A stretch of 64,000 nt of DNA from Acidobacteriota bacterium. Its GTDB lineage: Bacteria > Acidobacteriota > Vicinamibacteria > Vicinamibacterales > CAVVIG01. Each line of letters begins with the position of its first letter. The first letter of the stretch is position 1. Shown piece after piece: positions 17,150-26,241 of this stretch. The stretch spans positions 52,576 through 116,575 of the forward strand of contig JAFDVO010000018.1 of the NCBI GenBank assembly GCA_018268955.1, given 5' to 3'. The notes beneath the pieces are model-generated. The model was given only the letters and a program-made list of their open reading frames with translations, ran no database searches and had not been told where the DNA came from. Position numbers and translations under genes: made by a program.

Positions 17150-18067
17150 ATGGGACGCTTCATCCTGCGCCGGCTCATCGTCATCGGCCCGATGCTCCTC
17201 GTGGTCGTGTCCCTCACCTGGGGGCTGATCCGGCTCGCGCCCGGCAACTTCTACTCAGGGGAAAAGAAGCTGCCGGCCGCCATCGAGAAGAACATCCGCG
17301 AGAAGTACGGGCTGGACAAGCCGTGGTACGTGCAATACGGCCGGATGCTCGCGAACACGGTGCGCGGCGACTTCGGCGAGTCGCTGAAGTATCCGGGCAC
17401 CAGCGTGAACAGCATCCTCGCAGCCACGCTGCCCGTCTCGGCGACCCTTGGCGTGCTGGCGTATCTGCTCGCGCTCGTTGTCGGCGTGACGGCGGGGACC
17501 ATCGCGGCACTGCGGCAGAACTCGACCGCGGACTACGCGTCGATGGCAGCCGCCATGCTCGGCATCTCGATGCCGAACTTCGTCCTCGGGCCGACGCTCG
17601 TGCTGCTCTTCGCGCTCACGTGGTACTGGCTGCCGCCCGCCCGGTGGGAAGGGTTCAGTACGCACCTGATTCTGCCGGTCCTCACGCTCTCCGCCGTCTA
17701 CATGGCCTACATCGCGCGACTGACGCGCTCGGGCATGCTCGAGGTGCTGCGCTCGAACTACATCCGCACCGCCCGAGCGAAGGGGCTCAGCGAGCGTGAG
17801 GTCGTCGTGCGGCATGCGCTCAGGGGCGGGCTCCTGCCGGTCGTCTCCTTCTCCGGGCCGGCGCTCGCGTTCCTGATCAGCGGGACGGTGGTGGTCGAGC
17901 GCATCTTCGCGCTGCCGGGGCTCGGCAACTACTTCATCAACGCAAACCTGAATCGCGACGAGCCGCTCATCATCGGCATCGTGGCCTTCATGTCCATTGC
18001 GGTGCTCGTGTTCAACCTCATCGTCGACGTCGCGTACGCGTTCTTCGACCCGCGGATCCGGTACTGA
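17150..18067 (+). CDS. Oligopeptide ABC importer permease (DppB/OppB type)
   Basis: 305 residues with six predicted membrane helices, the N-terminal signature GRFILRRLIVIGPMLLVVVSLTWGLIRLAPG and the EAA-type coupling loop YIRTARAKGLSEREVVVRHALRGG. It forms the inner-membrane channel with the next permease. The ATG lies 1 nt after the binding-protein stop. Confidence 0.94.
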   Translation: MGRFILRRLIVIGPMLLVVVSLTWGLIRLAPGNFYSGEKKLPAAIEKNIREKYGLDKPWYVQYGRMLANTVRGDFGESLKYPGTSVNSILAATLPVSATLGVLAYLLALVVGVTAGTIAALRQNSTADYASMAAAMLGISMPNFVLGPTLVLLFALTWYWLPPARWEGFSTHLILPVLTLSAVYMAYIARLTRSGMLEVLRSNYIRTARAKGLSEREVVVRHALRGGLLPVVSFSGPALAFLISGTVVVERIFALPGLGNYFINANLNRDEPLIIGIVAFMSIAVLVFNLIVDVAYAFFDPRIRY

Positions 18068-18069
18068 CC

Positions 18070-19023
18070 ATGGCGGCACGATCAACCTCCGCCGCGTCTG
18101 CCGACGTGCCGGTCGCTGGCACCTCCCTCTGGAAGGACGCGTTCCGACGGCTGCGCCGCAACCGGCTCGCGGTGTTCGGCTTCGTCGTCGTCTGCATCAT
18201 CGTCCTCGCGTCAGCCGTTGGTCCGTTCATCATCGAGCACACAACCGGCTTCACGTACGACTACATCCCGACCGACCCAGCCCTCGTCACCTCGCTGCCC
18301 CCGTTCACCGCACCCGACGGCTCGTTCTCGTGGGTCCATCCCATGGGCACGGACGACGCGGGGCGCGACATCCTCGCGCGGGTGCTGCTGGGCGGTCGCA
18401 TCTCGCTGATGGTCGGCGTGATTTCGACGCTGGTATCGCTCGTCATCGGACTCGCCGTCGGAGCCACCGCCGGGTACGTCGGCGGCAAGGTGGACGAAGC
18501 GATCATGCGCGCAGTCGACGTGCTCTACTCCATCCCCTACATGATGGTGGTCATCGTGCTCCTCGCGTTCTTCGGCGGGCGATCGCCCATCGGCCAGCTC
18601 GTGCTGCTCTTCGTCGCGCTCGGCGCGGTGTCGTGGCTGACGATGGCGCGGATCGTCCGTGGGCAGGTCATGTCGCTCAAGGCGCAGGAGTTCGTGCTCG
18701 CCGCGCGCGCGACCGGTGTGCCGGCGTCGAAGATCATCCTGCGGCATCTCGTGCCGAATGCCCTCGGGCCGGTGGTCGTCTACGCAACGCTGACGATCCC
18801 GTCGGTCATGCTGCTCGAATCGTTCCTGTCGTTTCTCGGCCTTGGCGTGCAGGCGCCGCTCGCGTCGTGGGGCTCGCTGGCGGCCGACGGGATCCAGAAC
18901 CTCGCGGTCTTCCCCTGGCAGCTCATCTGCCCTGGCCTGACGATGGCGGTGACGCTGTTCTCGCTGAACTTCCTCGGCGACGGCCTGCGCGATGCGCTGG
19001 ATCCGCAGATGAGAAAGGGCTGA
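18070..19023 (+). CDS. Oligopeptide ABC importer permease (DppC/OppC type)
   Basis: 317 residues. An N-terminal cytoplasmic extension (SLWKDAFRRLRRNRLAVFGF) leads to the first helix, followed by the DppC landmark HPMGTDDAGRDILARVL, five further helices and the coupling loop FVLAARATGVPASKIILRHLVPNA. It is the partner of the upstream DppB-type permease; 2-nt spacing indicates one operon. Confidence 0.94.
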   Translation: MAARSTSAASADVPVAGTSLWKDAFRRLRRNRLAVFGFVVVCIIVLASAVGPFIIEHTTGFTYDYIPTDPALVTSLPPFTAPDGSFSWVHPMGTDDAGRDILARVLLGGRISLMVGVISTLVSLVIGLAVGATAGYVGGKVDEAIMRAVDVLYSIPYMMVVIVLLAFFGGRSPIGQLVLLFVALGAVSWLTMARIVRGQVMSLKAQEFVLAARATGVPASKIILRHLVPNALGPVVVYATLTIPSVMLLESFLSFLGLGVQAPLASWGSLAADGIQNLAVFPWQLICPGLTMAVTLFSLNFLGDGLRDALDPQMRKG

Positions 19024-19024
19024 C

Positions 19025-20032
19025 GTGGACCCCCTGCTCTCGGTCCGCGAGTTGCGGACGTGGTTCGACGAGGAAGTCCTCGTCGCGAAAGCGGTCGACG
19101 GCGTCAGCTTCGATCTCTCGCGCGGCGAAACGCTCGGCATCGTTGGCGAGTCCGGCTCCGGCAAGTCCGTGACGAACCTGTCGATCATGCGGCTCATCCC
19201 GCAACCGCCCGGCCGGATCGTGTCGGGCGAGGTCGTCTTCGACGGACAGGACCTGCTGACGCTGGCTGACGACGCGATGAGGCAGGTGCGCGGGAAGCGC
19301 ATCGCGATGATCTTCCAGGACCCGATGACGTCGCTGAACCCGTTCATGCGCGTCTCGCGGCAGCTCATGGAGGTGACGCAGCTGCACCTCGGGCACTCGA
19401 AGGCCGAGGCCTACGAGCATGCGGTGCACATGCTCGACCTTGTCGGCATCCCGGATGCGCGTCGACGCGTCGACAGCTACCCGCATGAGTTCTCCGGAGG
19501 CATGCGCCAGCGCGTCATGATTGCGATGGCGCTCTCCTGCCAACCCGAGCTGCTCATCGCCGACGAGCCGACCACCGCGCTCGACGTTACGATTCAGGCG
19601 CAGATCCTCGACCTGATTGCGACCCTGCGACGGGAGACCGGCACCAGCGTGATCATGATCACGCACGACCTCGGCGTCGTCGCCGGCATGACCGATCGCA
19701 TCATGGTCATGTACGCCGGCAAGGTATTCGAGATCGCACCGACCGCGGAGCTGTTCGCCAAGCCCGCCAACCCATACACGATCGGCCTGCTCGCCTCCGT
19801 CCCGGATCCGAGCGACGAGAGCGGGGGCGACCTCTTCCAGATCCCGGGCCTTCCACCGGACGTTGCGCGCCTGCCGCCAGGCTGCCCGTTCGAGCCGCGG
19901 TGTGCGAGGGCCGAAGCGATCTGCCGCGAGCAGTTCCCACCGTTCGTGAGCCTCACGCCAGCGCACGGCTCCCTGTGCCACTTCGCGCGCGAACTGTACG
20001 AGGGAGGCGCCCGTGGGCGGCACGGCGACTGA
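19025..20032 (+). CDS. Oligopeptide ABC importer ATPase (DppD/OppD type)
   Basis: 335 residues with Walker [11 protein letters not shown]-loop [13 protein letters not shown], signature FSGGMRQR, Walker [13 protein letters not shown] and H-loop MITHDLG. The C-terminal oligopeptide extension ([17 protein letters not shown]) carries the cysteine motif that binds an iron-sulfur cluster in related proteins. The GTG start lies 1 nt after the permease; the end overlaps the second ATPase by 20 nt. Confidence 0.95.
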   Translation: MDPLLSVRELRTWFDEEVLVAKAVDGVSFDLSRGETLGIVGESGSGKSVTNLSIMRLIPQPPGRIVSGEVVFDGQDLLTLADDAMRQVRGKRIAMIFQDPMTSLNPFMRVSRQLMEVTQLHLGHSKAEAYEHAVHMLDLVGIPDARRRVDSYPHEFSGGMRQRVMIAMALSCQPELLIADEPTTALDVTIQAQILDLIATLRRETGTSVIMITHDLGVVAGMTDRIMVMYAGKVFEIAPTAELFAKPANPYTIGLLASVPDPSDESGGDLFQIPGLPPDVARLPPGCPFEPRCARAEAICREQFPPFVSLTPAHGSLCHFARELYEGGARGRHGD

Positions 20033-21071
20033 CCCGCTCGTCCGCGTGGAGGACCTGGAGGTCCACTTCCCGCTTGCTGCGCCGTCACTGGCTGACCGCC
20101 TTCGCGGTCGCAGGCCTCGCCTCGTCAAGGCGGTCGACGGCGTGTCGCTGGACATCATGCCCGGGGAGACGCTGGGGCTGGTGGGCGAGTCTGGATGCGG
20201 CAAGACCACGCTCGGTCGCGCCATTCTTCGCCTCGTCGAGCCGACCAGCGGCCGTGTCCTCATGCGCGGCGTGGACATCGCCTCCCTGCCGCACGACGAA
20301 CTGCGGCGGCAGCGGCGGCACATGCAGATGATTTTCCAGGACCCGTATGCGTCGCTGGACCCGCGCATGACCGTCGGCCAGATCATTGCGGAGCCGATCC
20401 GGACCCACCGGCTCGCGAGTGGCGACGGGGTCCGCGATCGCGTGCGGGATCTGATGGCGACGGTCGGACTCAGCGAGCGCTTCATCAACCGGTACCCGCA
20501 CGAGTTCTCTGGCGGCCAGCAGCAGCGCATCGGCATTGCCCGCGCCCTGGCGTCGACCCCCGACTTCATCGTCGCGGACGAGCCGATCTCAGCCCTCGAC
20601 GTGTCCATCCAGGCGCAGATCATCAACCTGATCGAGCGGTTGCAGCGGGAACGGAAGCTCACGTACCTGTTCATCTCGCACGACCTGCGCGCCATCCGGC
20701 ACACGTCCGACCGCGTTGCGGTCATGTACCTCGGACAGGTCGTCGAGCTCGCGGATGCGAAGCGCGTCTACGCACGTCCGCTGATGCCGTACACCAGGGC
20801 GCTGATCTCGGCAGTGCCGGTCCCGGACCCTGCGGTTGAATCCAAGCGGCAGCGCATCGTCCTGAAGGGGGATGTCCCTTCTCCAATCGACCCACCGCCA
20901 GGGTGCCGTTTCAGCACGCGGTGCCCGTTCGTGGTCGAGGCCTGTCACGCGGTCACGCCTGCCCTCCTCGAGATCGAGCCAGCCCACTTCGCGCGGTGTA
21001 TCCGGATCAGCCCGGAGTACCCCGACATCGAGCGCGTTCCGCCTGGCGCGACACCGGGCCTGCCGCAGTGA
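20013..21071 (+). CDS. Oligopeptide ABC importer ATPase (DppF/OppF type)
   Basis: 352 residues with Walker [11 protein letters not shown]-loop [15 protein letters not shown], signature FSGGQQQR, Walker [14 protein letters not shown]-loop FISHDLR and the C-terminal motif [17 protein letters not shown]. It pairs with the DppD-type subunit as the heterodimeric motor. The GTG start is inside the 3' end of the previous gene. The stop overlaps the next gene's GTG. Confidence 0.95.
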   Translation: MGGTATDPLVRVEDLEVHFPLAAPSLADRLRGRRPRLVKAVDGVSLDIMPGETLGLVGESGCGKTTLGRAILRLVEPTSGRVLMRGVDIASLPHDELRRQRRHMQMIFQDPYASLDPRMTVGQIIAEPIRTHRLASGDGVRDRVRDLMATVGLSERFINRYPHEFSGGQQQRIGIARALASTPDFIVADEPISALDVSIQAQIINLIERLQRERKLTYLFISHDLRAIRHTSDRVAVMYLGQVVELADAKRVYARPLMPYTRALISAVPVPDPAVESKRQRIVLKGDVPSPIDPPPGCRFSTRCPFVVEACHAVTPALLEIEPAHFARCIRISPEYPDIERVPPGATPGLPQ

Positions 21072-21925
21072 CCGTCGCGGCGAATGCCGTGAAGGCGGCA
21101 CTCGTTGTCTGGGTGGCGCTGCTGCTGCCGGTGCGGCCGGCGATGGCACAGGCCTGGGTGGGGGTCGAGGCGACCCACGACAGGGCCGTGTGGCACTTCG
21201 ACAACGCGTCCGCCTTCGACACGGCGGATCTCGTGCCGCACTTCTTCGAGCAGGACCACACACTGGATAACGTGTGGCTCACCGGTGGGGTTTCGTACCG
21301 CGCCGGGGCTGACTGGCAGACGACACTCGGCATCACGCCGACGCGGCAGGCGCGCGCAACCGACTACGACACCTTCTTCAATCCGGGCGGCATCACGTGG
21401 GTGGCGGGAACAGCCGGCGACGCGCGTGTGGGGAGCCTGCGATTCTCGCAGTCGGTGGAACTGGGGCGCACACGCACCGTCCGCTGGCACGGCGGCTATC
21501 GCCTTCGGGTCGACCGCGCCAACTTCCTTGACGGCGACCGTACCACGACCCGCAATGGGGTGCTCGTCGAGCGGACGACCGTCACGACGCGCGAGTACAC
21601 ACATGGGCAGCTCCACGAGTTCTTCGCTGGCGCCGACCGCACGTGGGCCCTGTCGAGCGGCTGGCAGCTCGCGTTGACCGGGGAATTGACGCCGACCGCC
21701 ATCAACCGGCTCGCGATCGAGCTCCCGGACAAGTACCCGGGGCGCACACTGGTGTTCCAGACGACGACCTTGGCCACTGGCGCGGGAGTGGCGCTGACCC
21801 GCGGCACCGGTCGGTGGCCCGTGACGATTCGGATCGATGCCTCGCGATCCTGGCGGTATAGCCGCACGCAGTGGGTCCAGCGCAGGAGCCTCGCGCTCGG
21901 CGTCAGTCTCGGCCGCACGAGTTGA
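21068..21925 (+). CDS. Predicted outer-membrane beta-barrel protein, unknown function
   Basis: 285 residues with a signal peptide ending PVRPAMAQA, then alternating hydrophobic/aromatic beta strands ([46 protein letters not shown]). I recognise no named family. It is translationally coupled to the peptide importer (GTGA overlap), so a role in outer-membrane passage for that system is possible but speculative. Confidence 0.65.
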   Translation: MTVAANAVKAALVVWVALLLPVRPAMAQAWVGVEATHDRAVWHFDNASAFDTADLVPHFFEQDHTLDNVWLTGGVSYRAGADWQTTLGITPTRQARATDYDTFFNPGGITWVAGTAGDARVGSLRFSQSVELGRTRTVRWHGGYRLRVDRANFLDGDRTTTRNGVLVERTTVTTREYTHGQLHEFFAGADRTWALSSGWQLALTGELTPTAINRLAIELPDKYPGRTLVFQTTTLATGAGVALTRGTGRWPVTIRIDASRSWRYSRTQWVQRRSLALGVSLGRTS

Positions 21926-21944
21926 CCCGCGCACCCGAGGATCG

Positions 21945-22010
21945 TGCATGCCTGCACTTCTGCTTCGTGCATTTGTGCATTCCTGCATTTGTGCATTTGT
22001 GCATTTCGAG
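21945..22010. repeat. Degenerate tandem repeat (tgcatttg type)
   Basis: About 66 nt of quasi-repeats (gcatgcctgcacttctgc, then tgcatttgtgcattcctgc) after the beta-barrel gene. The same unit recurs at 30027-30115. Confidence 0.65.
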
Positions 22011-22101
22011 CGTTCCCGCCGCTCTCTGGTATCATCCGCACCAATCGCTCCGCCCCAGTGTCCGCCACCTGTGACCGCACCACTTCCGTCGTGAGGTACC
22101 C

Positions 22102-22692
22102 ATGACGCTCGTCGACCGCGTCCGCAACATCTGCGTCAGTCCGAACACCGAATGGCCCGTCATCGCCCAGGAGCGTACGGAGCCAGCGACGCTGGTGACG
22201 TCGTACCTCCTGCCGCTCGCGGCAATCGGGGCGGTCGCCAGCTTCATCGGCTCCTCGATGCTGCGTGCCGTCCTGCCGTTCGGCGGGCTGGGGGGCGGCA
22301 TCATCTCGGGCCTCATCGGGGCGTGCGTCTCGATCCTGCTGACGATCATCGGCTGCTACGTCATCGCGTTCATCATCAACGCGCTGGCTCCGACGTTCGG
22401 TGGCAGGTCGGACTTCAACCAGGCGTTCAAGACGTCCGTGTACTCGTACACGCCTGGTCTCGCTGCCGGTGTGCTGCTGATCATCCCGGTGCTCGGCTGG
22501 CTGGTGGCGATGATCGCAGGCCTCTATGGCCTGTACCTCCTCTACCTCGGCCTGCCGGTGATGATGCAGTCGCCGAAGGAGAAGGCGGTCGGCTACACCG
22601 TCATCGTCGTCGTCGCGTCCATCGTGCTGTGGTTCGTCGTGACGATGATCATGGCCGTGCTCGGGTTCGCGGGGATGATGATGCGGGGGTAG
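22102..22692 (+). CDS. YIP1 family membrane protein
   Basis: 196 residues with four or five membrane helices. The opening LVDRVRNICVSPNTEWPVIAQE and a Gly-rich, polytopic remainder match bacterial YIP1-domain proteins. The role is unknown (membrane organisation has been suggested for the family). It is followed closely by the gene at 22711. Confidence 0.82.
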   Translation: MTLVDRVRNICVSPNTEWPVIAQERTEPATLVTSYLLPLAAIGAVASFIGSSMLRAVLPFGGLGGGIISGLIGACVSILLTIIGCYVIAFIINALAPTFGGRSDFNQAFKTSVYSYTPGLAAGVLLIIPVLGWLVAMIAGLYGLYLLYLGLPVMMQSPKEKAVGYTVIVVVASIVLWFVVTMIMAVLGFAGMMMRG

Positions 22693-22710
22693 GTTCGGTA
22701 GACTGGAGGC

Positions 22711-23061
22711 GTGACCGACACGACCTCGGCCGGATCCGCGGAACAGCCGCAGCCGGCACGCCTCCTCATCACGCGCTCGAGCGAGCGCGACGTTCGCAAC
22801 CGGCAGATCTTCGTGTCGCTGGATGGCAAGGCCATCGGCGACGTCCTCTTCGGCGAGAAGATCGATCGGCCGATCTCACCAGGTCCGCATCGGATGCGGA
22901 TTCACAACACGCTGTTCTGGAAGACGCTGGAGTTCGACGCCGCGCCCGGCGAGACCATCCATTACGAGACGGTCAATTACGCCGGGCGAGGCTTCCTGCA
23001 CATCGTGCTGATCATCGGCGTGGCGCCGCTCTTCCTGGCGGTGGAGCGCGTCAGGGACTGA
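22711..23061 (+). CDS. Small protein with C-terminal membrane segment, unknown function
   Basis: 116 residues: a soluble beta-rich part (RNRQIFVSLDGKAIGDVLFGEKIDRPI, GPHRMRIHNTLFWKTLEFDAAPGE) that looks like a PEGA-type carbohydrate/surface domain, followed by one hydrophobic segment (FLHIVLIIGVAPLFLAV). The GTG is preceded by TAGACT exactly 6 nt upstream, but that spacer is also GGAGGC, so the start may use either a leaderless message or a Shine-Dalgarno. Confidence 0.65.
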   Translation: MTDTTSAGSAEQPQPARLLITRSSERDVRNRQIFVSLDGKAIGDVLFGEKIDRPISPGPHRMRIHNTLFWKTLEFDAAPGETIHYETVNYAGRGFLHIVLIIGVAPLFLAVERVRD

Positions 23062-23070
23062 CGCGCGTCC

Positions 23071-24153
23071 CTACTTCTCCTCGACGATCTCGATCGCGAT
23101 CCGGTCCGGCCCCTCGATCATCGCGGCCCTGGTGGTGCCCCAGGGGTGAATCTCCTCGAGGAACTTCACACCCTCGCTCTTGAGCCGGGCGACCGTCTTG
23201 TTCAGATCCGCCGTGCTGACCGCCCAGTGATCGTAGAGGTGACCGCGCGTCGGCGCGAGTCCCCCGCCTGGCCAGGGGCGAATCAGGATGGCGATGTCGT
23301 CGAAGTTCACGCCGCCCGAGGGCTCCCGCACGAAGCCGCCCTTGGCGAATGAGGGGAACGTCGGGGGTGAGTAGACCGTCCGCGGGTTCGCGCAGTCCGA
23401 CGAGGTCGCTGGCACCGGGCCGGCTGCAGCGCCACGACCGCCACCGCGCGCCTGCGGCATCTTCGCGCCCAGGTGCGTCGCGTACCACTCCATCGCGCAG
23501 GCCGGATGTTCGTGGTACATGTGCACGTGGTTGAACCGCTCTTCGTTGCCCGACTGGGCGTTCTCGATCATCACGCCGTCGGGTCCTCGCAAGTAGCCGA
23601 AGCCGCCGGGCACCGTAGTCGGATCCGCCTTCGCCCCCTTCGCGCGAAGCTCCAGGACCTGTTCCTGGGTCGGGAACCCGCTGCCAGGCACCGTCGGCAC
23701 GTCGCCCGACAGGTCGACCAGTTGCGCCTGCTCGTCAGAGCCGTTCCACATCTGCGCGATCGTCAGCCCCGCCTTGCGGAAGTTCGCGTTGTACTCGCGT
23801 GAGTTCGGCGTGTTCCAGCCGAAGTGCCACACCGAGGTCTGCGGCCCGGTCAGCTCGTTCGTGGGGGGCGCCGGGACCTTGTTGAACAGGATGTAGATGT
23901 GGCCGGTCTTGACGGCGGGCTGCCCGTTGAAGGTGGTCTTCGTGGCGGTCTTCGCGAACGGTTTCGGATAGTACGCTGCCGCCGCTTCCGGGTCCACCGA
24001 GTTCAGGTGGACGTGGTGGAACTTGATCGGCTCGATGGTCGAGGCGGGAGGCTGCCCCTGCCCCTGGGCCTGGATGCTGGCGCCGCCGTTGAGGGCGACC
24101 GCGATTCCTGCGGCGAGGGCCGATGCGGAGGCGGCCCGGACAAACACGTTCAT
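23071..24153 (-). CDS. Exported VOC-family protein with two glyoxalase-like domains
   Basis: 360 residues. A signal peptide (to about residue 29) is followed by one VOC domain (FHHVHLNSVDPEAAAAYYPKPF) and a second (FNHVHMYHEHPACAMEWYATHLGA ... HLYDHWAVSTADLNKTVARLKSEG). The metal-ligand His of each beta-alpha-beta module is present. The reaction is unknown; a ring-cleaving or isomerase activity is possible. TCTGGAGT lies about 5 nt before the ATG. It ends 10 nt after the convergent small protein gene. Confidence 0.8.
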   Translation of the reverse strand: MNVFVRAASASALAAGIAVALNGGASIQAQGQGQPPASTIEPIKFHHVHLNSVDPEAAAAYYPKPFAKTATKTTFNGQPAVKTGHIYILFNKVPAPPTNELTGPQTSVWHFGWNTPNSREYNANFRKAGLTIAQMWNGSDEQAQLVDLSGDVPTVPGSGFPTQEQVLELRAKGAKADPTTVPGGFGYLRGPDGVMIENAQSGNEERFNHVHMYHEHPACAMEWYATHLGAKMPQARGGGRGAAAGPVPATSSDCANPRTVYSPPTFPSFAKGGFVREPSGGVNFDDIAILIRPWPGGGLAPTRGHLYDHWAVSTADLNKTVARLKSEGVKFLEEIHPWGTTRAAMIEGPDRIAIEIVEEK

Positions 24154-24173
24154 GTGCGACTCCAGAGTGATGA

Positions 24174-24211
24174 CACGTGGGCGGCCGGTCCCACCGGCCG
24201 CCGTTCACGTG
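24174..24211 (-). terminator. Strong hairpin between DUF481 and VOC genes
   Basis: GGCGGCCGGT and ACCGGCCGCC (24180-24202) form a perfect 10-bp stem with a 3-nt loop, flanked by CACGTG on both sides that extends the structure. It lies just after the DUF481 stop on the minus strand. There is no U-run. Confidence 0.55.
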
Positions 24212-24227
24212 CTGCATCATAGGATCG

Positions 24228-24980
24228 TCAGCGCTTGAACACCATCCCCACGATCAGGGCCACGTCGTTCTTCTCGATCCCCGGCACGACCAGGGTCTTG
24301 TAGACGTCCAGCACCTCGACCTTGATCTGTGTCTTCGGCGTGAGCGCGGACGTGACCGACGCGCCGAAGGTATAGAGCGCATCGCCGAAGTCGCTGGTCT
24401 TGTAGAGCGCGGACACACTCTGGCTCAGCGTGGCCGTCGGCGAGATCCGGTGCGAGAACTTCTCGTCGAAGTTGACCGCGCCCGACGACTTCACCTCGCC
24501 GAGAAGCGGCTTCTCCCAGACGCCGCCGAGACCGGCGTCCACCAGCAGCTTTGTGCGGTCGGAGTTGACAAGGCGATAGCCGAGACCGCCCGCGGGCGAG
24601 ACGAGATAGTCGATGTTCTTGAACTGATCCTGCAGGTACTGCACCTGCCCGAAGACGAATGCGCGATCGTGCAGCTGGTACTCGTCCCTGCCGTTCAGTC
24701 CGAGGCGATCGGCCGTGAGGGTCCCGTCGGTCTTGCCCCGGAGGTACAGGCCGTCCGACTTGATGACATTGCGCGTCTTCGGGTCGTAGGCCAGTTCATA
24801 GCCCAGGTTGAGGGTCGACGTGTCCTTGTTGCCGCTGGTCAGCGCCAGGCCGGCGCTCGCAGTAGCAGTCAGCGGCGGTGGTGGCGGAGCTGCGGCGGGC
24901 GCCTGGGCCAAGGCGGCGTGAGGCAGGACGACGGAAGCGGTCAGGGCAAGCGCGGCAGACAGAAACAGACGGGTACGCAC
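24228..24980 (-). CDS. DUF481 outer-membrane beta-barrel protein (YdiY-like)
   Basis: 250 residues. A signal peptide (ending PHAALAQA) is followed by a proline stretch and the DUF481 barrel (ATASAGLALTSGNKDTSTLNLGYELAY ... VSPAGGLGYRLVN ... ending VALIVGMVFKR with terminal basic/aromatic residues). YdiY-type proteins are salt-induced or metal-responsive outer-membrane proteins of unknown function. I chose GTG 24980 because AAGGAG lies 9 nt upstream and it begins directly with the signal peptide. Confidence 0.85.
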   Translation of the reverse strand: MRTRLFLSAALALTASVVLPHAALAQAPAAAPPPPPLTATASAGLALTSGNKDTSTLNLGYELAYDPKTRNVIKSDGLYLRGKTDGTLTADRLGLNGRDEYQLHDRAFVFGQVQYLQDQFKNIDYLVSPAGGLGYRLVNSDRTKLLVDAGLGGVWEKPLLGEVKSSGAVNFDEKFSHRISPTATLSQSVSALYKTSDFGDALYTFGASVTSALTPKTQIKVEVLDVYKTLVVPGIEKNDVALIVGMVFKR

Positions 24981-25079
24981 GGTCGAGGACTCCTTGTGGC
25001 GTTGGGTAGGCGATACGGCTGAGTATACGTTTGGGCGCCGCTGCGCTGCCAATCCAAGCGACCACCCGTCGGACAGCGA

Positions 25080-25973
25080 TCACTTGTCCCATGGGGGAAA
25101 CGCGAGATAGCGGCACTGCTCCGGGTGCTCACGCACGTAGGCGCCCAGGATCTCGGTAAGCACCGCCTGACAGGCTGCCGCATCCGCTCGCTCGTCCCCG
25201 ACGGACGGGGGAAGGGGCCGGTGGATCGTCACGACGCGCCGACTTCCCTCCTCGTGCATCAGCATCGGGAGGACAGGGACGCGAAGCTGCCGGCGCAGGG
25301 TGAACCACCCAGCCCTGACGATGGGCGCGTAACCGGGCAGCGGGAGACGGAACAACTCGCGCCCAACGGGACCGTCAGCCGTGAGGGCTACGTGGCGGCC
25401 CGCCGCGAGAAGCTGCCGTAACCGAAACAGCACCTGGGTGCGGCTGGCCACGTCTCCTCCCGTGGGCAGTCCGATGATGACCCCTTCGCGCTGCCACGCG
25501 TCCCACCGCTCGCCACTGCCTGCCTGCGCGCGTAGCGCGAAGGTGAGCGGATAACCGTGAGTACGAAGGACGAGCCAAATCCGCGGGGGGCCCACGTGCA
25601 TGCCGACGAGCAGCGCCCCGCCAGCGAGCCTCGCGAGGTGCTCGGTGCCGAGGACCACAGAGCTCTCACGGAGCTCAGCCTGAGAGGGGATGCCGAACAT
25701 CGCCTCCTGCGCAACATAGCGGCCGTGATTGGCAAGAAGCGCCAACGCCAGTCGGACACGCCGCGCGCCGGAGAGGCCCTGCGCGCCGGCCCACGCCCAC
25801 GCTCGCGTCAGGCGCCGACGACGAATGGCGCCGTCAACGAGCGCGAGGGTCGCAAGCACGCCTGCCGCGACCGCAGGGTCGACGTGGCGCAGAGGGCGGA
25901 TGAGCGCGCTGATTGACGCTGGGCCGCGGAACACCTGATCCAGCGCGTCGTTGTCAGGGAGTGTCTGAGACAT
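25080..25973 (-). CDS. LpxL/HtrB-like acyltransferase-family protein
   Basis: 297 residues resembling the bacterial lipid A lauroyl-type acyltransferase family: a central GALLVGMHVGPPRIWLVL and a later LTADGPVGRELFRLPLPGYAPIVRAGWFTLRR. In canonical members an H-x4-D/E dyad is catalytic; here the His is followed at that spacing by Arg (HVGPPR), so the acid appears replaced. It overlaps the upstream carrier-protein gene by 20 nt, so it probably uses an acyl chain from that carrier, or has lost catalysis. Confidence 0.7.
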   Translation of the reverse strand: MSQTLPDNDALDQVFRGPASISALIRPLRHVDPAVAAGVLATLALVDGAIRRRRLTRAWAWAGAQGLSGARRVRLALALLANHGRYVAQEAMFGIPSQAELRESSVVLGTEHLARLAGGALLVGMHVGPPRIWLVLRTHGYPLTFALRAQAGSGERWDAWQREGVIIGLPTGGDVASRTQVLFRLRQLLAAGRHVALTADGPVGRELFRLPLPGYAPIVRAGWFTLRRQLRVPVLPMLMHEEGSRRVVTIHRPLPPSVGDERADAAACQAVLTEILGAYVREHPEQCRYLAFPPWDK

Positions 25974-26241
25974 GCACCCGGCGCTCCCCCATCCGCCTGC
26001 GGACGACGCTGGCGAGGCTGTCGACCGTGGCGAGCGCGTCCGGCGTCAGGTCCCGCGACGCTTCGAAGGTAATGCCGAATTGCCGCTCGCACTCCAGCAC
26101 GACCTCGAGCATCTCCACCGAATCGAGCCAGTAGCCGTTCGCCAAACGTGTGTCCAGCCCGGCATGCGCCGGTACACGCGCAGGTCCGACGAGCCGATGG
26201 ATGATGTCCCGCACGCCCGCGGCAACCGCGTCTGCCGTCAT
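25954..26241 (-). CDS. Acyl carrier protein
   Basis: 95 residues with the phosphopantetheine-attachment serine in YWLDSVEMLEVVLECERQFGITF, the helix-2 signature of carrier proteins. A Tyr-Trp pair replaces the usual small residues before LDS. The ATG overlaps the stop of the adenylating-enzyme gene (ATGA), and its 3' end overlaps the acyltransferase start, so the three are tightly coupled. It is unlike housekeeping AcpP and probably dedicated to this pathway. Confidence 0.88.
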   Translation of the reverse strand: MTADAVAAGVRDIIHRLVGPARVPAHAGLDTRLANGYWLDSVEMLEVVLECERQFGITFEASRDLTPDALATVDSLASVVRRRMGERRVHVSDTP